From Tetrahymena elliotti 4EA (lineage: Eukaryota; Ciliophora; Oligohymenophorea; Hymenostomatida; Tetrahymenidae): a stretch of DNA of 64,000 nt. Where the stretch lies: positions 865,141 through 929,140 of the forward strand of contig JH720324.1 in NCBI GenBank assembly GCA_000231825.2. Direction: 5' to 3'. This document shows, piece after piece, positions 12,487 to 24,866 of this stretch; within the stretch, counting starts at the first letter, position 1, and each line of letters starts with the position of its first letter. The notes below the pieces were generated by a model. That model made no database searches, was not told where the DNA came from, and was given only the letters and a program-made list of their open reading frames with translations. A program made the translations under genes and the position numbers.

Positions 12487-13849
12487 ATGTACTCCAAAAA
12501 ATATTTGAAGCTTTTAAGCTAGTTAAGCAACGAAGAACAAGCAAAATATTTAATTAATATAAATTCAAATTAAGAAAATGAGTTGAAACCAGCATTCTAA
12601 AATATCTTAAAATATTGGTTTCAAATTTATGGGGAAGATGAGAAAATGACTTTTCAACAATTTTATTATTTTTGGAGTAGAAATACTGATAAACAAGCTG
12701 ATAAAGAGCCTGAACATATTTCCAAAAATTTCTTTACTCGCCATGCAAGAAAAGGGAATATTGATTGGGATTTATAAAGTTTTCTTTCATATTTTGCAGA
12801 GAAAAGTTCTCAACGCCCTAATCTAGTTCTAAGAATGTTATTATGCCATGATTTTGATTATACTCTAAGAAAATTAGAGAATGAAATCATCTTATAAAAT
12901 GATTATGGATCATAAAAAGTATAAGAAGAAAAGGATTTAAAATTATTCTCTAAAAGAATGGACTGTCATAAAATATCTTTAATTTCGAAGTAAAATTCAT
13001 ATTATATGTTTAAAATGTTTTTTAATAAGTTTTTATCTAATTATAAGAATAGAAGATGCTTCTTTTTACAATCTATTTCTATCAAAAATTAAAAGTATTA
13101 CCTATTTATATGAAGGATATTAGTAATTTCGACTATTTAATTTTACAAATTGATTTTATAATTGTTAAAACTTAGTGGTATTTTAGTAATGGAAGAGTAT
13201 TTAAAGCTTTTAAGTTTTCATAAAAATCACTTATAAAGAATAGATATTAAGCCTTTAAAAGTTGTTAGCTTTATTAGAGTTAATTATGATGAAATCAATG
13301 AACTTTCTAAAATATTACTTTAGATAACTCAAATATCTATTTTAGATTTAAATTTAAATATTAAATTCGTTAAACAAAGGTGAGTCTTCTTATTCTTATG
13401 TATTTTAGAAATATTAAAATATTTCTTTAATTTATTTAGTTCTCAAATGAATGAATTAAATTGGATATCTTACAAAAATAAAGCTAGATTATCTATTTAG
13501 AACTTAAATAAAGCTCTATAAATAATTATATAATATAATGCCAATCTCAGCCACTTTAAATATAAATTAAAAATTCAAGAGTAAACAAACAAATCTATTT
13601 CTAGTTTATTATTTTAAACTTTTACTTTAATATTCTAGAGATGTATTTACAAAGGAAGAATAAAAGCAATTAACATATGATTTCAGTAAGGTACCTATTA
13701 AGCAAAAAATCTTACTTTTTTTTTAAGCCTCTCAAAAAGCTTAGAATTATTTAAATTTTAGAAAGGAAGTATATTGGGATTGTTTAAAAATCTTGTATGT
13801 AAATTAACAATAACCTCAAAAAGACTATGATGGTCAATCTAAATTGTGA
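12487..13849 (+). CDS. Hypothetical protein, possibly LRR-related
   Basis: I do not recognise this gene. The ATG at 12487 opens a frame of about 200 codons with coding character (aromatic- and charge-rich, e.g. MTFQQFYYFWSRNTDK and RKGNIDWDLQSFLSYF), reaching a TGA near 13120. A second coding-like stretch (13190-13380) contains a possible LRR, ITQISILDLNLNIKF, and ends at a GTGAGT donor at 13380; the following exon begins after TTTATTTAG. A 37-nt intron (about 13603-13639, acceptor CTAGAG) would join the last part, which ends LYVNQQQPQKDYDGQSKL and TGA at 13847. The join between the first and second parts is unresolved: an in-frame TGA means either a missed intron, two genes or a decayed gene. 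Confidence 0.5.
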
Positions 13850-14598
13850 TTTTGATATTTAAAGAAAAACAATTATTTTTTCGTAATTATCTACTTCAAT
13901 AAATTCCATCTTTTTCATCTTAAAATATTAATAGGTATTAAATTCATTTTATGCTTTTCTAAATACAAAATGCTATTATAAATTTACAATAGGAATTATA
14001 ATGTAGCAGTAAAGATTAAAACAATCATATTAAAATTAATGATAATAATATTAAGCTTTGATTTCTTCAAAAGTATTACTCGCAGTCTTTGAAGTTCTAC
14101 TGATTGCTAATTCTAATTAAAAGAGGAATTTATTTAAGAAATTAATCTTTTTAAATGGACAATAGTTAATGAGAATCTAATCATTTAGAATGTTTTTTTT
14201 AGAGAGACTTTAATTAGCTTATTTATTAAAATATAAAAATAATTTTAATTCTTATTTATTATTTACTTTGTATGATATGTTTAAAATATATTTAAAAGAA
14301 TAATTCAAAAAAATTTAAATGATGACAAAGGTTAATTAATATTCATAAGGTATAATAGAGATTCAGAAAAACTCTTAAAATACTACATTTTAATAGGGCA
14401 TTTGCTTGAAATGAAGTATACCAGTAACTATGTTATTGATTTTTAATTGATATTTAATTTATCATTTTTAATGATGTTTTATCTTTTTTTAAAAGTTTTA
14501 GTTTTTGATAGAAAATTGAAAACAATAATTTAAATTGATAGCAAAGTAGAAATATCTGAGTACACTTAATTAATTGATTCAGAATTTTTAAAAAATAA
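13850..14598. other. Intergenic, AT-rich
   Basis: Between two + strand genes; presumed promoter of the WD40 gene at its right end. No ORF of coding character seen. Confidence 0.55.
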
Positions 14599-17500
14599 AT
14601 GAACCAACACTATATCTAAAAGCAAAAGGAATTTTAAGATGCCTAAAAGCTGACTCAGCAAGAAATATATGAATTGCAAGAAAGATAAAAATATGAGGCA
14701 ATTTACTCTCCAAGAACTTCTCTTAAAAGAAAAAGGGATGAGGAAGCTAACTTACTTAGCGAGATTCTACTTAAATTAGATCCTTTTACATTGAGTATTT
14801 TAAAGAATGATTTTGAAGCCGCAGGAGGAGAATTAAAAGTAAATGAGTTTGTTATTATGATGAGACATCATTTATCTGATTGGAAGCAAGATTTAACAAA
14901 TAGGGAAAGGAAATTAAATATGTAAGTGATTATTATTAGATCATTTGCAATTTATTAAAATTTATTATTTTTAGTTGTTTGTCTAATTTCTTTGAGTAGG
15001 TGGATATGAATCTCAACGGGCTTCTTGCATGGGATGAATTATCAAATTTTGTGATGGGGAAATCAGTGTCATTGAATAATAAAAGGAAAGATGTAGTAAA
15101 GTAATATACCAAATAAGAAGTTGATGTGAATTATAAAGTGAAATCAAGTCTAATTAAAAAAGTCATTTATATTGATGATCTTGATAAAGTTGCTTTCTTT
15201 GAAGAAGGATCTTGTATCATTCAAATTTTTAATCACATTGATGGAACAATAGCTCCAAAACCTCTAAAAATTGAACCAGATGATTATTTGATTAATTCTA
15301 CCAGTATTAAAAAAGATAACTAAGATTTATATTATATTGATGAAAAAGTTATTCAAATCAAAATGGTCACTCACATATTAGATGCCATATACATTTCTGA
15401 TTCCAAGCATAAGTGCTTGATGGTTTCAACTACTGATAAATTTGTTCGTGCTTATAAGTAATTTAATTAATTCATTACATGTTTTTTTGTTTATAAAAAT
15501 ACTTTCTCAAAAAGTAAATATTTATTTACTCTTCAATCCAATTCTTTTCATTTTTAATTTTGAAGGATATGTATATTTTGTTAAATATTGATATCAAAAT
15601 AAAAAGTTCATTTTTTATCTTTGATTTATTTATGCATTTTATCAATTGATTTATCTATCTATAAATTAATATTTTAAAATTGTTTGCTTATTAGCAAAAA
15701 GGAAGACGATTTTAAAATATAAAGCATATTTAATTTAACATACAGTATTTTTACTTTTTAAAAACTAATCATTTATTGAGAATTAAGTATTTGATTAGAA
15801 TTTTTTGAAATACAAATAATATTGAAAACTATTACTTAATTCCTTAAATAGGGTTTAAAGCTTCCTTCATATTTAACATAGGATGCTTTGATCTATTGTA
15901 TCAGTTAAAGTGATACTTTTGATAATAAATTAGTCTTTTTTAAAAAATAAATTTAAACATTTAGAATTTGATAAAAAGAAATGCCTTAATGTTTTAAAAC
16001 ATAATTTTATTGAAAAATAATTAGAATACTTAATGGAGGGTTTGTTCCACTAACAGAAATAAGAAATAACACTTTAATAAAAGAATAGATGCTTTTTAAG
16101 CATGAAGTTAACTGCATGAGTTGGGATGAATCTAGAGAAATTTTATTTTGTGGAGAACTTGATGGAAGTATTGAGCTATGGAATTTAAATAAACTCTATT
16201 AAGATAAAGATGATTAAGGAGAGAGATCAAAAAAGAAGGGTGATACTAATAATTTTTTTTAATTTTAAAAGAACATAGTCCTTTCGGGAGGACATAATGA
16301 TATTATAACAAGCTTGATATGTCTTCCCAAGCTTTAATTCATGGTTTCAGCTGGGTTAGATTGCAAAATTAATCTTTGGGATACCATTGAAAATAAGATA
16401 AAATTTACTTACAAAGGACATACCAGAGGAATCACTTCACTAGCATTTGACCCTGCTACTATATTATTGTTTTCAGCAGGTTTTGATCATTGGGTAAAAA
16501 TAAATAACTAAATTTGAAAACATAAAATTTTATCTGATAAAATAAATAGATCGGAGTTTGGAATCCCTACACTGAACATATGGTGTACAAAATTTCTGAT
16601 TTTAGAAATTCTCTTCAGCATATTATTGTTATTGAAGGTTCAAATCAACTTATCTCATTAGATATCAAAGGAAATGTAAAAGTCAGAGACATTCAAAAAT
16701 TCAAAGAAAAATAAAATTTCTCAATCTAGTAAGACGAGCATGGATTTAACTTTAATCCAGTATATTTTACCTGTATCAAATCAACATCTTTAAAGTTAAT
16801 TTTTTGTGGCTAATCTATTGCTGCTTACAATTATGACTATGGATTTAATCCTAATGTATGTGATGATCTAAAACCTTTATGCTGCATTATGAATACAAGG
16901 TAGATCAAATTTTACACTCCAGCAGGTATAAAAAATAAATTTTGACTTATTTTATTTATTCTAATGTAAAATTTAATTGCTAAATATTAATTAAAGAGGA
17001 TTTTTTATTTTATATCAAAATGCAGATAGGGCTGTCCTGTCCTTGGCGTTGATTAAATAATACCTTTAAAATAACAAATTCATTTATTCTTTTTTAACAA
17101 TTATAGGACCTAGACTTAAAGTGTGGTGTGGTCTAACAGGTGAGGTAGATAAAATATTTTTAGATATGAGTTAAGAATATTCAGAAATAACAGCATTTTG
17201 CCTTGATAGTTTTGAAAAAAGAATGATTATTGGTGATAAAAAGGGATATGTAAATTCATTTAATTGTGAAAATGGAGCTAAAATAAAATCTCATCCTAAA
17301 CATTCTGCTCCAGTAATTTTTATAAAAGATTGTTTAGAGTTAGGGTTAGTTATTACAGTTTCAAGTGATAACATTATCAATATTGTCAGTAATAATTATG
17401 ATGATGAGAAAGATTCTCTTTTGAGATCTATAAAGTTACTTGATCATTACATAACCTGCATTGATATTTACATAGAGTATAATTCTATTGTCTTAGGATT

Positions 17501-20500
17501 TTATACAGGTTAAGTTGGATTCTTTGATATGAACTCAGGAAAATTTCTAGGTTAATACTCAGATAAATTATCAAACCACTAAGTCACTGATGTGCTCTCC
17601 TTATCAGATATGCCATTTGTTGTTTCATCAAGCTAAAATGGAAAAGTAAAAAATTAAGTGGAAGAAATATTGACTTATTTTTATTTTAAATAGATTTCTT
17701 TTATTTCTGGACCTCCACTCTTTTACAAATTTTAGGTTGTTGAAAACTTTCAAAATATAGATTAAGAGCTTTACAGCAAAGATGCAGAGCTGGAAGATGT
17801 TGGAGTATCTAAAATTAAATATTGCAAATAAAATCAATAATTATTTGTAGCTGATTTCAAAGGCTACTTAAAATGCTACGATATTTCTAAAATTATATAA
17901 AATCTAAATGAAAATATTGAACAATTTAAATTAAATAGTAAGTTGAAAGAAGATAAGCATACCTTCTATAAAAGCATGAGAGAATATTTTTAGTTTAATA
18001 TAAATACAGAACCGACAGTAATTTGGAATACAAAAGCTACTTCAGAGTAAATAACATTCCTTGAATATAATGATGCTTATAAATTGCTATTTACATGCAT
18101 CAGTGACAAAAATGTAAATATTTATTCATAAAACAAATTAATTTAAAACGAAACGAATTCAATAAAACTGCAACCAATCAATAAATTACTAGATTTTACT
18201 TTTATTTTTTCTTAAATTTAATTATATGCATAGCATATTCTAATTTTACAAGACCTAATCTATTTTTATCTCTAAAACTATTTAGTATTTGAGTAATAAT
18301 TTAAATCAGAATCAGTATTAAAATTAATATTATCAAAATCCTAAAATTCTAAAATGGGTTTTTAATTTTCCTAAAAAAACATTTGGCCTTGACCCTTTGC
18401 AAAAACTTTAATTGATTGAAATTTATCTTTAATCTGATATTTTAGGTTTGTAAAAAGATTTTCAAAATAATATTTTTATTTATTTTTTCTCAATTTTCGA
18501 TGATAATCTAAATAAAGAAATTTAAGACTATTTTAAATTTGGTGAATTTTTGTTTAAACAAAATAGCTATTTTCCAAAAAATAAGTCTTAAATACTAAGA
18601 TTTTACAGTTCATATTTTATTTTAAATATCTTTTTTAAATTTTAATTATCATATTTATTTTTAGAGTTGTTGAAATTTTCACAGCAATAAAAAAAATTGA
18701 ATAAATATTTGAATTATTTAACTAAACTGGAATGAATAAATAAATTTTTAAAATTTAATATAGGTTATGATTTTTGATTCAGTAAAAGGGAAATATATTG
18801 ATTCGTTAAGACAAAATGAGGATAGCTTGATTCAAATACCTATAGGATATAGAAAAAAGAATACCATAGATCTATATGATAATACATTAAAAATAAGAAT
18901 AGATCGTACTAAGGAAGAAGATGAGTAGATAGAAAAGCAAAAAAAAATAGATTACTTAAATTAGATGAAAAAGAAAATGAAATAACAGTAAAAATTAGAA
19001 TTATAGAGTAATATGAGTTAACTTAATTCATCATTTAATTAGAGTTACTATGACTCTGATTTACAAAGTCCAAGGGATGATAAAAGCATTCTTTCAAGTA
19101 GCAAAGGTATGCTAAATGCAAATGGAAGTTTTAATAATCCATTGTTAACCTAAGGAATTAGTGAAAATAAAGATGATTAAAATGAAACTGAAGATGATGT
19201 TAATAAAAACATATTTTTGACAAGTAATGATAAGAAATCTAGATAATTTGATTAAGTGATAGAAGGAGCAGATAGTTCTAGATCTATTGGAGAAGAAGAT
19301 AATAAAGAAGATGATTAGGAAGGTAATTAAGACCTGAAAAATGAGACTAATAATGTACTCGATGATAGAAATATTTATTTATAATACCCAGAATGTGAAT
19401 TTAATGCTTTCTACTTTTGCAATTTGGTCAAAAAAGAACCTTATGCAAGTTAGAAAAGCAAACCTCAATGGAAGCTGGAATTAGACATTAAATCATATTA
19501 TGAAAAATATTTATAGGATACGAGATAAGTTGAATTAAGTATTATTGAGCTAGAGAAAAAAACAAAAAATATTTAAATTTCAAATTAAAAATTTAAAATT
19601 ATGAGATTTGAGGTTGACTTAAATAAGTTCGACCCATAATAGCATTTTCAGCCAAAGGTTGCTGCTAATTAAAAAGAAGAAGATTTAGATGCTGATGAAG
19701 AAGCAGTAGATGCTAAGGCAATTGCAATAAATTATCAGAAAAAGTTAATTTAAAACTAAGAAAAAATTGATTAAGAGTAACGAGTTAAAATAAATTATAA
19801 TCAGATTTGGGAAAGCCTTTCAAAAAATAAAGCTAATACTAGAAATTTCGATAGTAGGCATTACTTGTTACTAGTCAGGAATAAATAGAATTTAACGAGA
19901 GAATAAGAAGACAAAATCTTAGATGTCTATAAAGCTCTAAAAGAAATAGAATAAATTGATAAAGTAGAAGAGAAACCAGATTAATTGAAAGGTCGTAAAG
20001 TCTCAGTAAAAGAAAATACCAAAAAAGCTGAAACTGAATAAAAATTATAAACAGCAAACAGTATAAAATCATTAACATAATAAAAAGATATTAAAAAAGG
20101 TTAGCTTGACTAACAAATTCTATAAGGAAAAAGAGGTCTTCTAAAATTAAAATAGTAAAAAGAAGCAGCTAATGATATTCAAGTAAACGCCTCTTAAAAA
20201 ATAAAAAAAGAACAAGATGGAAATACATCTAAACGTAACTCCACAATTAATCCTAGTAGAAAAAGCAGAAGAATACAAAATTAAGCAATTGAAAACTTTC
20301 AAATGGTTGATGATTCAGTTATCTTAAAAGAAGTTACAAAAGACGATACAAAAGAAGAGCTAATAGCCTCAATAATCACATAGTAAGATGAGCATAAATA
20401 GGAAGACGAAATAACATAATTGTTTATGAACAGTAAAAATTAACAAATTTAGGGTTTTTTGAAGTTATTAGATGAGTAAAAATAATAAAATATTATTTTA

Positions 20501-20683
20501 TTTGGTTCACCTAATCCAAAAAAAGTACTCGAAAGCCAAAAAAGTAAATAAGAAGTTTAAGTTCATCATGTTCACTAGCATTCAGTTACTTCAATGATCA
20601 ATCAAGCATTTAATTAAGATAATAATAAAGAACTCGATTTAGATCAAATGGTCAAAAGAATCACTGATAAATTCAATTCATGA
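14599..20683 (+). CDS. EF-hand/WD40 protein of the WDR49/CFAP337 type (ciliary)
   Basis: Large protein of more than 1,500 aa. N-terminal part: helical region, then an EF-hand with DMNLNGLLAWDE loop just after the first intron (14922-14974). WD40 repeats follow: GGELDG-like and GHNDIITSL at 16140-16320, LDCKINLWDT, GHTRGITSLAFD, SAGFDHW, GVWNPYTEHM, then IKFYTPA and a second propeller with LKVWCGLTGE and IIGDKKGYVNSFNCENG. EF-hand plus tandem propellers with these motifs is the WDR49/WDR64 family; ciliate members are axonemal (CFAP337). The C-terminal third (from about 18,770) is charged, Gln/Lys-rich and probably disordered. Introns include 16499-16552 and 17646-17691 approximately. Two parts are unresolved: the exon after 15457 (frame of GLKLPSYL versus the donor) and 18130-18765, where coding frames overlap long AT-rich stretches. 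The TGA at 20681 follows DKFNS. Confidence 0.75.
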
Positions 20684-21311
20684 ACTAAAAAAGCACAAAC
20701 ATAATTTAGTTTTTTATTAATTTTATGTGTTAAATGATTGTTAAAGATACCAATTTGTAAAAAAATTTATTTTGTTTTAAAAATAATAGATCAGTTTACC
20801 AAGATACTTAAAACATTTCAATAAATAATTCAATTCCTAATTTTATTGTTCAAGTTTGTATTTATTATTTGTTTTTTGAATTTTTACAAATCAGTTTCAA
20901 ATTTTCATTTTTTTTCATAAAAAAAATTTGTTTTGAATTTGTTAAATAAAGGTAAGTAAATAAACAACTTTATCAAAAATAATTTTGAAAAAATAAATTA
21001 CTTGTCTAAAAAAATCAAAGGTTTAAATTTATTTTTTCATTTTAACAAAACAATATTTTTTTGAAAATAAGAGGAATAATTATCTCTGATGTCAAATTTC
21101 ATTTGTTAATAAAATTTCATTAAATTAAAATATGATTCATTCACCATTTATCATTAATTTTGACAAGACTAATAAAGAGCAGGTGATGAATGGATCAATT
21201 AAAATATAAACAGTAGTAGTTAATTTGATATTTAGCATAAAAATTTAATAATGTGTACACCATAATATTTAAATACAAACTATAAAAATAAAATTGAAAA
21301 TTATTTTGAGT
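20684..21311. other. Intergenic between convergent genes
   Basis: Shared 3' region of the WD40 gene (+) and the phosphatase gene (-). AT-rich. Contains an imperfect inverted pair around ATTCATTCACC (21137) and GGTGATGAAT (21182); no gene. Confidence 0.55.
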
Positions 21312-22895
21312 TCACAAATCTTGTTTAACGAGTTGAAGCTAATCTGAGATATTCGTGTTTTTTTTATTACTACATTCAGCAACATACTATAAAATTTTGG
21401 AATAAGTATAAAGATGTTAATCGCTTTCATCACCTCTGAAGGAAGGGATAATCAAGGAATTGTTGAAATCAAGCTATACAGCTTCTTAGGAGTTGTCTAA
21501 AATAATAGAGCTTTCTATGCTACCTACTTATTAAATATCTTTAATATAAATCCCTGGATATTTAAAGCATTAGTCTCTGTAAAGACGTTTCGCAATTAGT
21601 TTGTTTGTATCAATTTTATCTATAATAGCATCAACATATTATTTTTAGGCAGAAGAGTAGATAACTAAATTGAATATTTTGCTCATTTCCAACAGAAATA
21701 TATCCAAACCAGGTCTCTTTTTAAGAGTGAAGAATTATACTGATTGCTGAGATGGATGAATTACTTGCACTATGTCAGGATTATTTACATCAACTTTTTC
21801 TTTAAGCTTTTGCTTGCATGGTTATGTATAAACAAGAGTTTCATCAAGATCTAGAGCTAATGTGAATCTCTTCTTCAATGTAGGGTTTGATTACAAGGTA
21901 GCGAATTGATCATCTCTTTCTTGATTAATAATTCTCTTCATATTTATATTGCTTTATGATCTCTTAAAAGGGTCTCTTTTATCATGCTTTTTTAATAGTA
22001 TGCTATTTAGAAATGGGAATGCACTAAATATAATTCTCATGATATGATAGAAGACTGTAGAAATGATTTTCCATATAAAACCTATAATCAATAAGACTAC
22101 TTAAATGATTAGCACTACTAATGCTAATAGCTTGACAGCAATCCATTAAATAAATTTTAAAAATACTTTCCATGATTTCTAACTTGCAATTTTTAAATGA
22201 ACCATAATTTCGTTCACATCATCTTTAGATGGTAGCTTAGTGGTTTCATATTTTTCATCATACATTTAGAGGGTTTTTTCTTTCTTTTTACTTCCCTTTT
22301 TTTTGAGTTTTTTGCTTTAACTCGCTTCAGATTAATCGTTATTCTAAAATGAATCCTAAATTTCTGAATCATTATTAAACCCTGTAGAGTAGCCAACAGA
22401 ACTAACTGTAGACTACTTTCCCTAACTCTATCTTCTTTAACTAACTCCTCCATTAAACTATGAAATGTTTTCAATTTCCTCAAATTAATCCTTATCAGAG
22501 CTATCGTCTGAGTCGTTTTTATCAGAAAAATTGTCAGGAACAATACTAAACTAATGCATAAAAAAAAGAAATGATAAATCTATTAGAACAAATTTTAGTC
22601 AAATTCAAACAGATTTAAAAATTTTATAATACAAACATCAACAACATCTTTTAAGTTTGCTTTCAATAAAATAATCTATCAGCACAGCCTAGTTTTATAA
22701 TTTTCCAACTAGGTCTTAAAAGATAATATTTATAAATAGATAATCTCAAAATATTACTGGATTTGAGCTTCTAGACCCAGAATATGAACTAGATTTTTTA
22801 ACATTCTTAATTGGAGGAAGTTCCTCTTACTCCTCTAAATGAGATAAATCTGTATTGCTTTAAATTGAAGATCTATTCTTTTTTTTATTTCCCAT
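21312..22895 (-). CDS. Membrane-anchored FCP/SCP-type phosphatase (Dullard/CTDNEP1-like)
   Basis: 458 aa in two exons (22895-22758, 22550-21312) with a 207-nt intron that closes in frame. HAD-superfamily Ser/Thr phosphatase: ALDLDETLVY carries the DxDxT catalytic motif in the second half of the protein. Other family blocks follow in order: RPGLDIFLLEMSK, LVIYSSAQKQYVDAI, KRLYRDQC, SIILDNSQEAV and PSFRGDESDQHLY. Before the catalytic domain is a Ser/Asp-rich, probably disordered region, then a long hydrophobic segment (AVKLLALVVLIIQVVLLIIG and following), as in Dullard proteins that sit in the ER/nuclear envelope and act on lipin. The N-terminus MGNKKKNRSS is a possible myristoylation site. The conserved DNSP is DNSQ here. 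The substrate is inferred from the family only. Confidence 0.9.
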
Positions 22896-24866
22896 ATTCC
22901 TAAAAACTCTTTCTTATTTGTTTGGTTGCTATGTAAAACTATATTTACTTGATAAAAATTATTCAATAAATTTGTTTGTTTATTTATTCATAAACTTGTG
23001 AATTCAATTTATTAAAGTACAATTAAGTGAAATGTAATTCAACGAATCAATAAGATAATAAATATTCTAAATAAAAAACACAAGACTGACTTGTTTAAAC
23101 AAACATTTCTCATCAGTCACAAATAACCAACGTGCATCTTATTTTCTGAATATATTTACAATTTACATTATTATGATGCTAAAATAGATATAAATTATCA
23201 TCATCATGATGTTTATATCTTTAATGCATCAATCACCTTCTAAACAAATTTTTAATCTTTACCAAAAGTAATCAATTACTAATTCATTTTAGGTTCTTCA
23301 TTCAATATTAAAAATTAATTTTATACAAATAATTAATATTCAAATTAATAAATTCTTTTTTGTTCATATTCTTTTTGCTCTTAAATAATTTTTTAATAAT
23401 TATATTAAAATATTTTTATTAAATCTGAAAGAAACAAAGAATTCATAAATATTTACAATTAAATAAATTTAAAATACAGCTATAAATAAATGTCGCATAA
23501 TAATTTTATTCAAGTAATTTACACAACCAAATTTTTTTTTTTTTCAACAAACTTCGAATTTTAAAACAAAAAGATCTAAACACTAAAATTATTTTTCTTG
23601 AATAAAAACTCAAATTTAGAAACATTTTTTTGTATTTACTTTAGATTTTGTAAACTCTTTCATGATAAAAATTATGTTAAATGTTCTTTTATAGAAAATA
23701 TAATTATTTACTAAAATGATCTTATTAAGTTAAAGAATGAAGAAAATTCAAAACTAAAATAACTTCTATTTAATAAAGTTTTAGAAATATTTTGTTGTAT
23801 TGGTTTCATATTATGTAAATTTCTTTATTTGTTAAAATTATCTTAACTTTTTTTTAAATGGAAAATATCATGTTTGACTAAAATGATATGTTTAGACTAG
23901 TGAACAAAGAAGACCTAAGGATTAAAATTATTTCTGCTTAATAAAATTAAAATTTCAAATTATTGGTAGTATTTACTTAAGATTTTGTAAATTCGTTTGT
24001 TAATTAAAAGTATCTTAAATTTTCTTTTAATAGGTTGAATGAGAAATTTAAATTTTAAATATTTTTTGTTATAGTTTTAGATTACAATTTATCTAATAGG
24101 AAAAAGTGAGATATTAATGAAAAGATTACTTACAAAATTACTACAAGATAAAACTCATGAAGTAATGAATGCTATGATGAAATTAAGCGAGATAAAAATT
24201 TAATTAAATAAAATAAATGAAATTTCATTAGCAAAATTCAACAAGTGTGAAGGAGTTTTCAAATTTTAAAAAAAGGTTAATAGTAACTGATAAGAAATTT
24301 TTAAATGCAATTACAATGGAGTTAATTAGATCAAAAATATAGTAGAAAGAATTTCTTTGATTCTTATTAGAAATTTTTTAACCAGAAATTTGTTATTCAT
24401 TTAATTGGGTAGTTAGCCGATCCGATGCCAAAAATTGGTTGATCAATTTGTTAATTAATTAAATAGTTATTGACTCTAAGAATAATTTTGAAATGATAAA
24501 ATTAGTTCTATCTATCACATATCACAAAATAAAATACCAATTATTATTATGTAAATAGATATACATTTTTGATAAGATAATTTCAATATATCTCTATAAA
24601 TTTGATTGATTGAAGACTAGGTTGTATTGATTGTATGTATGTCTTATTATTGAAAGAATAGTTCTATTTATAATTCATTTCATAAAAAAATTATACATTT
24701 TTGCATTAACTATTAAAATCAAAAATATTAATAGAGTATAAATTATTCTTAATTAATTAATTACAACAAAAATAGATCATACATAAACAAATCAAGTATT
24801 TATAAGTAAAAAAAGAACATTTTAAACAGATATATAACAGGTACATCTAGACATATTCATTTTATA
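22896..24866. other. Long intergenic between divergent genes
   Basis: About 2 kb between the phosphatase (-) and MATE (+) starts, so it holds both promoters. Mostly AT-rich. A 57-codon ORF at 24117-24290 is open but unsupported. A small GC-richer patch TAGTTAGCCGATCCGATGCC (24410-24429) followed by AATTGGTTGATCAATT stands out; it does not fold as a tRNA by eye. Confidence 0.5.

Noticed and set aside
17338..17352. GTTAGGGTTAG, telomere-like repeat
   Set aside because: Only two units, and it lies inside a WD40 exon (LELGLVIT); ciliate telomeres here would be TTGGGG tracts.
22214..22543. 109-aa ORF on -
   Set aside because: Out-of-frame reading inside the phosphatase gene; the true frame uses TAA/TAG as Gln and carries the DLDETLV motif.
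24117..24290. 57-aa ORF (MKRLLTKLLQDKTHEVMNAM)
   Set aside because: Open frames of this size are common by chance when only TGA is a stop; no second exon, no recognisable motif.
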